Position numbers and translations under genes: made by a program. The notes under the pieces were generated by a model, which did not search any database, was not told where the DNA came from, and saw only the letters and a program-made list of their open reading frames with translations. From NCBI GenBank assembly GCA_963707445.1, contig CAVPPW010000010.1, positions 46,621 to 110,620 of the forward strand: DNA of 64,000 bases, in the 5' to 3' direction. The DNA is from JALORV01 sp963707445. Lineage in GTDB: Bacteria > Pseudomonadota > Gammaproteobacteria > Burkholderiales > Burkholderiaceae_F. Below, in pieces: positions 1-8,644 of this stretch. Positions within the stretch are counted from its first letter, which is position 1. Each line of letters begins with the position of its first letter.

Positions 1-2
1 TC

Positions 3-285
3 GAGACCGGGCGCACCCATCAGATCCGCGTGCACTGCGAGTACCTCGGTCATCCGCTGGTCGGCGATCCGGTGTACCGGCGGCGGCTGCCGGCGCCCGA
101 TCCCAACGTGCCGTGGCGCGCGTTTCCGCGCCAGGCGCTGCACGCCTGCATGCTGGGCTTGCAGCACCCGGTCAGCGGCGAAGTCGATGACCTGGTTTCG
201 GCCGCCGCCCGCGGATCTGGCCGCACTGATGCGCGCGCTGCAGTTTGGGCCGATCGACCGGCCGCTGACGGAAGGGGACACATGA
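3..285 (+). CDS. rluD: 23S rRNA pseudouridine synthase, RluD-like, C-terminal end
   Basis: Only the C-terminal part lies in the window. The frame starting at base 3 reads ETGRTHQIRVH, a conserved strand of the RluA/RluD pseudouridine synthase fold, then the GDPVY and FPRQALHA blocks typical of RluD. These enzymes isomerise uridines in helix 69 of 23S rRNA. The reading frame shifts at about base 200 by one extra G. The following frame continues with a plausible tail ending FGPIDRPLTEGDT and stops at 283-285, overlapping the pgeF start by four bases (ATGA). RluD beside PgeF is a very common arrangement. The family is clear; RluD rather than another RluA-family member is inferred from the neighbour. 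Confidence 0.75.
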   Translation, partial: RPGAPIRSACTASTSVIRWSAIRCTGGGCRRPIPTCRGARFRARRCTPACWACSTRSAAKSMTWFRPPPADLAALMRALQFGPIDRPLTEGDT

Positions 286-1074
286 GCACCGCGCCGCCGC
301 TCGAGGTGATCGTTCCCGACTGGCCGGCGCCGGCCCGGGTGCGAGCGCTGATCACGACGCGTGCGGGTGGCGTTTCAACCGGGCCGTACGCCGGACCCGA
401 GGGCAGCGGCGGCATGAACGTCGGCCGCGGTTCCGGCGACGATCGCGCCTCGGTCGACGAGAATCGGATGCGGCTGCGTGCGCTGCTGCCGGCCGATCCC
501 GCCTGGCTGAAACAGGTGCACGGCGCCACCGTCGTCGATGCGGCGGAGGCGGCGGCAGTACCCGGCGGCGCGGAGGCCGATGCCGCGATCACCGATCGCG
601 CGCAGGTCGTGGCGGCCGTCATGGTGGCGGACTGCATGCCGGTGCTGCTGGCCGACGCTCAAGGGCGCTGCGTCGCGGCCGTGCACGCGGGCTGGCGCGG
701 ACTTGCGGCCGGCGTGATCCAGCGTGCGGTACGGGCACTGCGCGAGCGACTCGGTGAGCCGGACGCTCAAGTGCTCGCCTATCTCGGTCCGGCGATCGGG
801 CCCGACCACTTCGAAGTCGGCACCGACGTGCTGGAAGCGATGTCCACCGGGCCTGAACGGCGCCGCGGCCGCGTTCGTGCGGCGCGCCGACCGGTACATG
901 GCGGACCTGTTTGCTCTGGGACGCAACGCCTTGAAGCAGGAAAACGTGGACGCCATTTATGGCGGTGACGTGTGCACGGTCTGCGATCCGTCCCGCTTCT
1001 ACAGCCACCGCCGCGACCGGGTGACCGGACGCCATGCGGCGCTGATCTGGATCGAGCCTGATCGCGTGGTTTGA
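282..1074 (+). CDS. pgeF: Peptidoglycan editing factor PgeF (YfiH/DUF152 laccase-domain), frameshifted
   Basis: The start overlaps the preceding stop in an ATGA junction. The product is about 264 residues, the usual size. Visible family signatures are TTRAGGVS near the N-terminus, the metal-site blocks KQVHG and VADCMPVLL, and AVHAGWRGLAAG. The C-terminal block IYGGDVCTVCD lies after a break. The frame shifts at about base 850, where one extra C in a CC doublet separates GTDVLEAM from LNGAAAAFVRRADRY. YfiH-family proteins remove wrongly incorporated amino acids from peptidoglycan precursors, and related proteins have purine nucleoside phosphorylase/oxidase activity. The gene ends 84 bases before phaC. 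The break looks like a sequencing error, because both halves are well conserved. Confidence 0.85.
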
Positions 1075-1157
1075 CACGTCGGCGATCGCACGGAGAATCC
1101 GAAGACATACCAGAGCCGGAGGACCCCTTGGACCCCCGGACACCCAGCGGAGGAGAT

Positions 1158-3005
1158 ATGCCCACGACGAAGGCTTCCGGAACCCGCCGGGCCGCGCGTA
1201 AGTCGCCCGCCCACAGCAGCACTCCCCGCGCTCGCAGCAAGTCGGCGACCGGAGCGCGTCGCGCCCCGGCGCGCGGAGCGGAGGCGGCTCCAAGGGAACT
1301 GCGAGGGACTGCGGCGGCATCTGCACCGACCTGGGCCAAGCCCCAGGCCCTGGGCAGCACCGAGCCGTTCAATTTCTCGCTGCCCTGGCTGCAGACCACG
1401 AGCACGACCATGCCGCTCGCGGCCGATCAGCTGGTTTCCATGCAGCAGGAATACGTGCAGCGCCTGAGCGGACTCTGGAACGACTTCTTCGCGCATCCGG
1501 AGCGGACCACCGCGCCGATCGCAGATCCGCGCTTCTCCGATCCGTCGTGGCAGAAGAATTCGCTCGCGTCGTTCTATGCGCGGACCTACCTGCTGAACGC
1601 CGAGTTCCTGACTCGCCTGGCCGAAAGCGTGCAGGGCGACCCCAAGACCCGCAAGCGAGTCAGGTTCGCGGTGTCGCAGTGGGTTGACGCCGCGTCTCCG
1701 GCCAACTTCCTCGCCTTGAATCCGAAGGCACAGCAGACGCTGCTCGACACCAATGGCGAGAGCCTGAAGGTGGGGATGGACAACCTGCTGAAGGACATCG
1801 GCAAGGGCAAGATCACGCAGACCGACGAGTCCGCCTTCGAGGTCGGCAAGAACGTCGCGACCAGCGAAGGAGCCGTCGTCTACCAGGGCGTTCTGTTCCA
1901 GCTGATCCAGTACAAGCCGCTGACCGAGAAGGTCTATGAGCGGCCGTTCCTGCTGGTGCCGCCCTGCATCAACAAGTTCTACATCCTCGACCTGCAGCCG
2001 GAGAACTCGTTCATCCGTTACCTGGTCGAGCAGGGCCACACGGTGTTCGTACTGTCGTGGAAGAACCCGCATAAGCCCGAAGCGCACATCACCTGGGACG
2101 ATTACGTCGAGAAGGGCGTGATCGAGGCGATCCATGTCGTGCAGGAGATCGGCGGCACGAAGCAGATCAACGCGCTCGGCTACTGTGTCGGCGGCACGCT
2201 GATCTCGAATGCGCTCGCAGTGTTGTATGCGCGTGGCGAGAAGCCGGTTACGAGCCTGACGCTGTTGACCGCGCTGCTCGATTTCGAGGACGCCGGCGTG
2301 CTCGATGTGTTCATCGACGAGAACCAGGTGCGCCTGCGCGAGCAGCAGTTCGCGCGTGGCGGCATCATGCCGGGACTCGAACTCGCGAACACCTTCTCGA
2401 GCCTGCGTTCCAACGACCTGGTGTGGAGCTACGTTGTCAGCAACTATCTCGAGGGCAAGTCGCCACCCGCCTTCGACCTGCTGTACTGGAACGGCGACGG
2501 CACGAATCTGCCCGGGCCGATGTATGCCTGGTACCTGCGCAACATGTACCTCGAGAACAACCTGCGCGTGCCGAACAAGCTGGTCACCTGCGGACAGCCG
2601 GTCGATCTGAACCGGATCCAGGTGCCGACCTATGTCTTCGCGGCGCGCGAGGACCACATCGTGCCGTGGAAGGCGGCGTACGCCTCGGCGCGCGCGCTGC
2701 CCGGCGGCGGCAAGGCGGGCGGCGTCCGCTACGTGCTGGGCGCCAGCGGCCACATTGCCGGTGCCATTAATCCGCCGAGCAAGAACAAGCGCAACTACTG
2801 GGCGGGTGCCGGCGATTTACTGCCGGCCAATTCGGACGCGTGGTTTAACAGCGCGGAAGAGATCCCGGGCAGCTGGTGGACCGACTGGACCCGCTGGCTG
2901 GCGCGGTACGGCGGAACGCAGAAGCCGGCGCCAAAGCGCTATGGCGACGCGACCCACAAGCCGATCGAGCCGGCGCCGGGAAGCTACGTCAAGGAAAAGG
3001 CTTGA
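1158..3005 (+). CDS. phaC: Class I poly(3-hydroxyalkanoate) synthase PhaC
   Basis: This 615-residue protein polymerises hydroxyacyl-CoA into PHA on granules. The lipase-like box GYCVGG puts the nucleophile at Cys343. The other triad members fit Asp499 (REDHIVPW) and His532 (SGHIAG). The N-terminal ~60 residues are a basic, Ala/Arg-rich low-complexity tail. The conserved PhaC N-domain follows (for example DPRFSDPSWQKN), then the alpha/beta-hydrolase core (PPCINKFYILDL, NALGYCVGGTL). I chose the ATG at 1158 because AGGAG lies just upstream; the frame stays open for 29 further codons upstream but without family resemblance. phaA follows after 75 bases and phaB after that, the classical short-chain PHB operon order. 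No break is seen. Confidence 0.96.
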   Translation: MPTTKASGTRRAARKSPAHSSTPRARSKSATGARRAPARGAEAAPRELRGTAAASAPTWAKPQALGSTEPFNFSLPWLQTTSTTMPLAADQLVSMQQEYVQRLSGLWNDFFAHPERTTAPIADPRFSDPSWQKNSLASFYARTYLLNAEFLTRLAESVQGDPKTRKRVRFAVSQWVDAASPANFLALNPKAQQTLLDTNGESLKVGMDNLLKDIGKGKITQTDESAFEVGKNVATSEGAVVYQGVLFQLIQYKPLTEKVYERPFLLVPPCINKFYILDLQPENSFIRYLVEQGHTVFVLSWKNPHKPEAHITWDDYVEKGVIEAIHVVQEIGGTKQINALGYCVGGTLISNALAVLYARGEKPVTSLTLLTALLDFEDAGVLDVFIDENQVRLREQQFARGGIMPGLELANTFSSLRSNDLVWSYVVSNYLEGKSPPAFDLLYWNGDGTNLPGPMYAWYLRNMYLENNLRVPNKLVTCGQPVDLNRIQVPTYVFAAREDHIVPWKAAYASARALPGGGKAGGVRYVLGASGHIAGAINPPSKNKRNYWAGAGDLLPANSDAWFNSAEEIPGSWWTDWTRWLARYGGTQKPAPKRYGDATHKPIEPAPGSYVKEKA

Positions 3006-3080
3006 CGTTCAGGTCAGCAAGCCCGGGCCGTCGTGTGATGCATGCGGCGGTCCGGCCGATTCATCCAATGGAGTCTTGTC

Positions 3081-4271
3081 ATGACTGAAGCAGTAATCGT
3101 CGCGGCGGCACGCACCGCGATCGGAAAATTCGGCGGAACACTGGCGAAGGTGCCGGCGCTCCGAACTCGGCGCCATCGTCATCAAGGAAGTCCTGCGCCG
3201 GGCCAACCTGCCGGCCGACCAGGTCGATGAAGTCATCATGGGTCAGGTGCTGACCGCCGGCAGCGGACAGAACCCGGCGCGCCAGGCCGCGATCAAGGCC
3301 GGCCTGCCGGTGACGGTACCGGCGATGACGATCAACAAGGTGTGCGGCTCAGGCCTGAAGGCCGTGATGCTGGCGGCGCAGGCGATCCGCAACGGCGATG
3401 CGCAGATCATCGTCGCCGGCGGACAGGAGAACATGAGCGCGTCGCCGCACGTGATGCTCGGTTCGCGCGACGGCTTCGCATGGGCGACGCCAAGATCGTC
3501 GACAGCATGATCGTCGACGGCCTGTGGGACGTGTACAACCAGTATCACATGGGCAACACCGCCGAGAACGTCGCCAAGGCGCACAACATCGATCGCGCCG
3601 CACAGGACGCGTTGGCACTGGCCTCGCAGACCAAGGCTGCCGCCGCGCAGGAGGCCGGTCGCTTCAAGGAGGAGATCGTCGCCGTCACGATTCCGCAGAG
3701 GAAGGGCGATCCGCTCGTGTTCGACGCCGATGAGTTCATCAACCGCAAGACCAACGCCGAGGCGCTGGCGGGGCTGAAGCCCGCGTTCGACAAGCAGGGA
3801 AGCGTCACCGCCGGCAACGCGTCGGGATTGAACGACGGTGCGGCAGCGCTGCTCGTCATGTCGGCCGAACGCGCAAAGCTGTTCGGCCTGACCCCGCTCG
3901 CGCGCATCGTCAGCTTCGCCTCTGTGGGAGTCGATCCGTCGATCATGGGCATGGGGCCGGCGCCGGCCTCGCGCAAGGCGCTGCAGAAGTCGGGCTGGAA
4001 AGCGGAGCAGCTCGACCTGATGGAGCTCAACGAGGCCTTCGCCGCGCAGGCCTGTGCGGTCAACAAGGACCTGGGCTGGGACAAGGCGCCATTCAAGGAC
4101 AAGATCAACGTCAACGGCGGCGCGATCGCGCTCGGCCACCCGATCGGCGCATCGGGCGCGCGCGTGCTGGTGACGCTGCTGCACGAGATGAAGAAGCGCG
4201 ACGCCAAGAAGGGACTGGCCGCGCTGTGCATCGGCGGCGGCATGGGTGTTGCGCTGACGGTGGAGCGATAA
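3081..4271 (+). CDS. phaA: Acetyl-CoA acetyltransferase (beta-ketothiolase) PhaA, frameshifted twice
   Basis: PhaA condenses two acetyl-CoA to acetoacetyl-CoA, the first step of PHB synthesis. Read across two breaks it is about 396 residues, normal for thiolases. The acyl-enzyme cysteine is in INKVCGSG (about residue 88). The catalytic His is in NVNGGAIALGHP and the second Cys in LCIGGGMG near the C-terminus. The frame changes at about 3164 (an extra C between KVPA and SELGAIV) and at about 3480 (a base seems missing in GF/RMGDAKIVD). All motifs survive on either side, so a working gene with sequence errors is likelier than a pseudogene. It sits between phaC and phaB on the same strand. Confidence 0.92.
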
Positions 4272-4282
4272 ACGTCGGCCTC

Positions 4283-4366
4283 GTGTACGCGGCGCGTCGC
4301 GCCGCACGTGCACTCGGCCGAGCCTGATGTGCGGGTCGGGCTTGGGGCGGCCCGGCGCCCGACCCG
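4283..4366. promoter_or_regulatory. Hairpin-rich spacer between phaA and phaB
   Basis: The 131-base gap between phaA and phaB can form two inverted repeats. The first lies around 4283-4313, with a CGGCGCG/CGCGCCG core extended by imperfect GTGTACG/CGTGCAC arms. The second pairs CGGGTCGGGC (4332-4341) with GCCCGACCCG (4357-4366) over a 15-base loop. Neither has a T-run, so they are not clear intrinsic terminators. They could set relative expression or mRNA stability inside the PHA operon. The GTGCACTCGG string here also occurs in the repeat downstream of phaB. Confidence 0.4.
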
Positions 4367-4402
4367 AACGCAACGGCGGTCAAACAACGAGCGGAGACAG
4401 AC

Positions 4403-5137
4403 ATGGCGAAGGTGGCGTATGTGACGGGCGGCATGGGCGGGATCGGCACGGCGATCTGCCAGCGCCTGGCGAAGGACGGCTTCAAGGTCATCGCCGGCTG
4501 CGGGCCGACCCGTGACTACAGCAAGTGGCTCGGCGAGCAGAAAGACAAGGGCTATACCTTCTACGCATCGGTCGGCAACGTGGCCGACTGGTCGAGCACC
4601 GAGGAAGCGTTCAAGAAGGCGGTCGCCGAGCACGGGGTGATCGACGTGCTCGTCAATAACGCCGGCATCACGCGCGATCGCATGTTCCTGAAGATGACGC
4701 GCGAGGACTGGGATGCGGTGATCGACACCAATCTGAACAGCATGTTCAACGTCACCAAGCAGGTCGTGCCGGGCATGGTCGAAAAGGGCTGGGGCCGCAT
4801 CATCCAGATCAGTTCGGTCAACGGCGAAAAGGGTCAGGCGGGACAGACCAACTACTCGGCGGCGAAGGCCGGCATGCACGGCTTCACGATGGCGCTGGCG
4901 CAGGAAGTCGCGAGCAAGGGCGTGACGGTCAACACGGTGAGCCCCGGCTACATCGGCACCGAGATGGTCAATGCGATCAAGCCGGCGGTCCTCGAGAAGA
5001 TCGTCGACGGCATCCCGGTCAAGCGCCTCGGAACGCCAGACGAGATCGGAGCGATCGTCACATGGCTCGCCGGACCCGACTCCGGCTTCACGACCGGTGC
5101 CGACTTCTCCTGCAACGGCGGCCTGCACATGGGGTAA
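4403..5137 (+). CDS. phaB: NADPH-dependent acetoacetyl-CoA reductase PhaB
   Basis: This 244-residue short-chain dehydrogenase reduces acetoacetyl-CoA to (R)-3-hydroxybutyryl-CoA, the monomer used by PhaC. The cofactor loop TGGMGGIG (residues 8-15), the NNAG motif (85-88), catalytic Ser138 (in QISSVNG), Tyr151 and Lys155 (YSAAK) are all present. VTVNTVSPGYIGTEMV and the C-terminal NGGLHMG are characteristic of PhaB. It is intact and follows phaA by 131 bases containing hairpins. The stop codon abuts the first copy of a 43-bp palindromic repeat. Confidence 0.96.
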   Translation: MAKVAYVTGGMGGIGTAICQRLAKDGFKVIAGCGPTRDYSKWLGEQKDKGYTFYASVGNVADWSSTEEAFKKAVAEHGVIDVLVNNAGITRDRMFLKMTREDWDAVIDTNLNSMFNVTKQVVPGMVEKGWGRIIQISSVNGEKGQAGQTNYSAAKAGMHGFTMALAQEVASKGVTVNTVSPGYIGTEMVNAIKPAVLEKIVDGIPVKRLGTPDEIGAIVTWLAGPDSGFTTGADFSCNGGLHMG

Positions 5138-5180
5138 GCGCGGGGTTTCGCCGAGTGCACCTGCGTGCACTCGGTGCCGC
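5138..5180. repeat. 43-bp palindrome-containing repeat, copy 1
   Basis: It begins at the base after the phaB stop codon and is identical over 43 bases to 5263-5305. It contains a perfect 10-bp inverted repeat, CCGAGTGCAC with a CTGC loop then GTGCACTCGG, preceded by GCGCGGGGTTTCG. A second small hairpin, GCGCCGC/GCGGCGC at 5189-5208, follows. This resembles a REP-type extragenic palindrome. Its position directly after a stop suggests 3'-end stabilisation or termination. Confidence 0.75.
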
Positions 5181-5262
5181 GCGCACGGGCGCCGCATGCT
5201 TGCGGCGCATTGGGCCGATCGAGCAGTTCACGCCGCCGCCGGCGGCATTCGCGTAGAGCGGA

Positions 5263-5305
5263 GCGCGGGGTTTCGCCGAGTGCACCTGCGTGCACTCGGT
5301 GCCGC
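5263..5305. repeat. 43-bp palindrome-containing repeat, copy 2
   Basis: This is a direct repeat of 5138-5180, 125 bases downstream, with the same perfect 10-bp stem and CTGC loop. Both copies are followed, at different distances, by the string GCCGCATGCTTG. It lies about 90 bases before the next gene's start. Confidence 0.75.
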
Positions 5306-5393
5306 ATGCTTGTCCGGACTTGCACAGCGGGCTGCAGGCACAATGACGCGGTGGACGTTCGTCCACGTCGACCACTGTGGGGAGGAAAGACTG

Positions 5394-5834
5394 ATGACGC
5401 GCATCGGCGCAGCCGCGCTTGCACTTGTCTTCTCGCTCGGGCTCGCCGCCTGCGCAACGCCGGGCGCGCAGCCCGGCGAGATGGAAATCCGTCGCGGCAC
5501 GATCGAACAGATCACCGCCGTGCAATTGCCGAGCAATCATCATCAGGGCGTCGGCGCGGTGGTTGGCGGCCTTGCCGGCCTTGGAATCGGCAGCCTGATC
5601 GGCGGCGGCACCGGCCGCGACGTCGCGATGATTGCCGGAACGATCGGTGGAGCCCTCGTCGGCAACGAAGTGCAGAAGAAGCACGACCAGCCGGTGCCCG
5701 GACAGCAGATCATCGTGCGCACGACGTCGGGGGTGCTGGTCGCAGTGACGCAGCCTGTTAACCCGGCATTGCGCGTCGGTCAGCGCGTCTACATCGAGGG
5801 CAATGGCGAGGGCGCTCGCGTGATGCCGCAATAG
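5394..5834 (+). CDS. Glycine-zipper 2TM-domain outer-membrane lipoprotein (SlyB/PcP-like)
   Basis: This is a 146-residue lipoprotein. The ATG at 5394 follows GGAGGAAAG, and upstream in-frame sequence lacks family character. A signal peptide ends in the lipobox LAAC (Cys about residue 20). The centre has a glycine-zipper segment, GGLAGLGIGSLIGGGTG and GTIGGALVGNE, typical of 17-kDa surface-antigen/SlyB proteins. The C-terminal half resembles the SlyB beta domain (IIVRTTSGVLVAV). Family members sit in the outer membrane and affect envelope integrity. The exact role is unknown. It stands alone between the repeat pair and a convergent small lipoprotein gene. Confidence 0.8.
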   Translation: MTRIGAAALALVFSLGLAACATPGAQPGEMEIRRGTIEQITAVQLPSNHHQGVGAVVGGLAGLGIGSLIGGGTGRDVAMIAGTIGGALVGNEVQKKHDQPVPGQQIIVRTTSGVLVAVTQPVNPALRVGQRVYIEGNGEGARVMPQ

Positions 5835-5933
5835 GTTTGGCAAGGGTTCGGCCGCAGCTCGCGCCTCACGACGCTCGCGGCCGACGCGCACGGCGGCGGC
5901 GCGATACCGTGTGTGTCTTACGAAGCCCGCAAT

Positions 5934-6272
5934 CTACTGAGTCACGTAACGTGGGCCGGCCGACCAGCAACCGGTCTGGTTCAGCGGGCAGATCACCAGG
6001 TAGGTCGCACGCTGGCCGCAGCCGGCCACGCCAATCGTGTACTCGGCGCGTTCCGGTCCGCCGAATGCATAAAAACCCTGGAACGCCGGCTGCAGCATGT
6101 CTTTCGAGATCACTTGACCGGTCACCGACTGGCAATTCAGCTCGAACTTGCCGCGATTGACCGCGATCTGGACGGCCTGCGGTTCGGCTTGCTGCATGTA
6201 CTCCGCAGTCGTGGTGCATGCGGTCAGGGTGGCGAGTCCGAGCGTTGCGCAGATCGCAGGGGACATCTTCAT
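5934..6272 (-). CDS. Small hypothetical lipoprotein
   Basis: This is a 112-residue protein with an N-terminal signal peptide ending in a good lipobox, TLTACTTT (Cys about residue 19), so it is probably lipid-anchored. The mature part has three cysteines (NCQS, VAGCGQ, VICPLNQTGCW region) that could form disulfides in the periplasm. I recognise no family. It is divergent from the AraC-family gene at 6465, with about 190 bases between the starts that probably hold both promoters. Confidence 0.65.
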   Translation of the reverse strand: MKMSPAICATLGLATLTACTTTAEYMQQAEPQAVQIAVNRGKFELNCQSVTGQVISKDMLQPAFQGFYAFGGPERAEYTIGVAGCGQRATYLVICPLNQTGCWSAGPRYVTQ

Positions 6273-6464
6273 CGTGAGCTCCCGGAAGTGAAGAGGGCCG
6301 AACGTCCGGATCAGAGGGTCGCCGCCGCGGGCATCTCCCGGCTGTTAGGTCCCCAGGATCTAGTTCTCCGACAGCTTCAATGTACTGCGCGGGTATGACG
6401 ATCACTTGACAGTTCCGGCCAAAGTGCGAAGCATCGGCGGCTGGCATCAATCCTTCGCTCGCCC

Positions 6465-7625
6465 GTGCCGCTGCGTAATGATTCCCAGTCGCTGACCCGC
6501 GTCGCGAGTTTCGACGCGGCAGATCGGCGCGCCGGCGAAGCGTTCGGCGACATCGGTATCGGTCCTTTGACGACGATCCCGCCGACGCTTCGACGCTTCG
6601 GTGTCGATCCGGATCCACTGCTGCGCTCCGTCGGAATCGATCCACGCCTGTTCGACGGCCCGACGAATCGCCTGTGCCTGCAGCATGTCGGACTGCTGCT
6701 GCGGGCGTGCGTTGAGGCCACAGGCAAACCGCATTTCGGTCTGCTGATCGGCAACCAGTTTGAATTGCCGATGATGAACGCGCTGGGTTACCTGATGCGC
6801 AATCAGCCGACAGTGCGCGCGGCACTGCGAACCCTGGTGCTGAATCTGCACCTTCAGGACCGCGGCGCAGTCGCTGCGCTTGACGAGACCGGCGGGCGCA
6901 ACGCCAACGTGTCTTATGCGGTCTGCACGCCACGGACTCCCGAGACCGGCCTGATTCACGGCGCGTCGACAATGGTCGGATACCGGCTGATGAAGTCGCT
7001 CTGCGGGCCGCACTGGCGTCCGCTCGAGGTTCGGCTGGCGCAGAGCCCGCCGCCGGATGCTGCGGTTTACCGTGAAATGTTCGAGGCTCCGGTGCGCTTC
7101 GACGCGCCGCTGTCGATGCTTATCTTCGAGCGGCGCTGGCTGGATGCCGAGATCGAGGGTGCAGACCCGCATCTGCTGCGGCTTCTTAACGAGATGGTAG
7201 CGGCGCTCGAAGGCCAGGCGCGCCTGAGCCTCGCGCATCGTGTGCGCCGTGTGCTGCGCAACAGCGTGCTGGCCGGCACCGCCAACGCCCGGCATGTCGG
7301 GGAAATGTTTTCGCTGAGCGAGCGCGGCCTGCGCCGTCATCTCGCGCGCGAAGGCGTGTCACTCAACGATCTGATCGGCGAGGCGCGGTTCGTAGTGGCG
7401 GAGCAGTTGCTCGAACAAACCGGCATGCCGCTCGGCGAGATCGCCGGGGCGCTGCACTACGCCGATCTCAGCGCGTTCTCGCGCGCGTTTCGCGCTTGGA
7501 CCGGCGTGGCTCCGAGCGCCTGGCGGCTGTCGATGCGGCGAGACAATGGCGATTCGGCCCTCGTTTCAGTCGCTGCTCGAGATCAGTCGAGCACCCGCAG
7601 CTCGGCGGGGTCGAGACCGACCTGA
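6465..7625 (+). CDS. AraC-family transcriptional regulator (OruR-type with Arabinose_bd N-domain)
   Basis: This protein has up to 386 residues. The N-terminal half (IPPTLRRFGVDPDPLLRSVGID, HFGLLIGNQFELPMMNALGYLM) matches the domain found in OruR/ArgR-like AraC proteins. The C-terminal AraC DNA-binding domain has two helix-turn-helices, including FSLSERGLRRHLAREG and IAGALHYADLSAFSRAFRAWTG. The start is a GTG with no strong ribosome site. After the domain a ~30-residue Ser/Arg-rich tail runs into the 3' end of the convergent ABC ATPase gene (43-base overlap), so the real stop may be earlier. It probably regulates either the adjacent lipoprotein or the ABC importer. Confidence 0.8.
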   Translation: MPLRNDSQSLTRVASFDAADRRAGEAFGDIGIGPLTTIPPTLRRFGVDPDPLLRSVGIDPRLFDGPTNRLCLQHVGLLLRACVEATGKPHFGLLIGNQFELPMMNALGYLMRNQPTVRAALRTLVLNLHLQDRGAVAALDETGGRNANVSYAVCTPRTPETGLIHGASTMVGYRLMKSLCGPHWRPLEVRLAQSPPPDAAVYREMFEAPVRFDAPLSMLIFERRWLDAEIEGADPHLLRLLNEMVAALEGQARLSLAHRVRRVLRNSVLAGTANARHVGEMFSLSERGLRRHLAREGVSLNDLIGEARFVVAEQLLEQTGMPLGEIAGALHYADLSAFSRAFRAWTGVAPSAWRLSMRRDNGDSALVSVAARDQSSTRSSAGSRPT

Positions 7626-8644
7626 ACCCGTGCTCCGCGCTCGAACAGCGGCGACGACGAGAGATGCGGCGCATCCGCTGTCAGCGTGATCGCGCCGACG
7701 CCGATCTCGTAGCGTGTGAATTCGCCGAGGAATTCGATCTCGCGCACCAGGCCGTCGAACCAGACCCTGCGCTCGTCGCGCCGAGTCGCGACCGCAAGGG
7801 CGTGCGGACGGATCGAAAGCGCCGTGCCGCTGCTCGCGGCGGGCAGTGGCACCTCACCGAGGCCGTCGGCGACGAAGATGCCACGCACCACATCGACGCG
7901 ACCGGCAAGCACGTTGGTGCTGCCGACGAACTCGGCCACGAATCGGTTGGTCGGCGCATCGAAGAGTTCACGCGGCGTGCCCACCTGCTGCAGAACGCCG
8001 CCGTCGAGGACTGCCATGCGGTCGGCGGTCGTCATCGCCTCTTCCTGGTCGTGCGTGACGAAGATGGTCGTGATCCCGAGTGTGCGCTGCAGGCGCTTCA
8101 GTTCGACGCGCATCTGTTCGCGCAGCTTCTTGTCGAGGTTCGACAGTGGTTCGTCCAGCAGTAGCACCTGCGGCTCGATTACGATCGTGCGCGCCAGTGC
8201 CACGCGCTGCTGCTGGCCGCCGGAAAGCTGGTTCGGGCGGCGCTGCGTGTAATCGGCAAGCCCGACCAGCGCGAGGGCCTCGCGCACCCGGTGGCGGATT
8301 TCGTCGCGCGCCACACGGCGCTCGACCAGGCCGAACGCCACGTTGTCGTATACGTTGAGGTGCGGCCACAGCGCGTAGCTCTGAAATACCATGCCGATGT
8401 TGCGCGCATGCGGTGGCACTCCGCTGATGTCGCGGCCGTCGACCAGCAGCCGGCCGCGATTGTTCTGATTGAAGCCGGCGATCAGCCGCAGCAGCGTCGA
8501 CTTGCCGGAACCCGACGGACCGAGCAATGCGAAGAACTCCCCCGGCGCGATCGACAAAGTGATGTCCTCCAGGACCTGATGCGGACCCGCCGACGTCACA
8601 TACGCGAGGCCGATGCCGATGCATTCAACAGCGACCGCCCTCAT
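7583..8644 (-). CDS. ABC transporter ATP-binding protein (FbpC/PotA-like)
   Basis: This is a 353-residue importer ATPase. The Walker A GPSGSGKST, Q-loop VFQSYALWPH, signature LSGGQQQRVALAR, Walker B VLLLDEPLSNLD and H-loop THDQEEAM are all present. A C-terminal TOBE-type domain follows (FVGSTNVLAGRV to the end). It overlaps the permease stop by four bases. The gene order is binding protein, permease, ATPase on the minus strand. The subfamily handles ferric iron, spermidine/putrescine or phosphonates, and the substrate cannot be fixed from sequence alone. No break is seen. Confidence 0.92.
   Translation of the reverse strand: MRAVAVECIGIGLAYVTSAGPHQVLEDITLSIAPGEFFALLGPSGSGKSTLLRLIAGFNQNNRGRLLVDGRDISGVPPHARNIGMVFQSYALWPHLNVYDNVAFGLVERRVARDEIRHRVREALALVGLADYTQRRPNQLSGGQQQRVALARTIVIEPQVLLLDEPLSNLDKKLREQMRVELKRLQRTLGITTIFVTHDQEEAMTTADRMAVLDGGVLQQVGTPRELFDAPTNRFVAEFVGSTNVLAGRVDVVRGIFVADGLGEVPLPAASSGTALSIRPHALAVATRRDERRVWFDGLVREIEFLGEFTRYEIGVGAITLTADAPHLSSSPLFERGARVQVGLDPAELRVLD

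Noticed and set aside
1071..1157. Longer phaC start (29 extra codons)
   Set aside because: The extension is not PhaC-like and a good ribosome site precedes the ATG at 1158.
999..2753. 584-codon minus-strand open frame opposite phaC
   Set aside because: It is an antisense shadow caused by high third-position GC in phaC; it has no family resemblance or ribosome site, and phaC is unmistakable.
3545..5197. 550-codon minus-strand frame opposite phaA/phaB
   Set aside because: Same shadow effect; the Arg/His/Asp-rich translation is typical of antisense reads of GC-rich genes.
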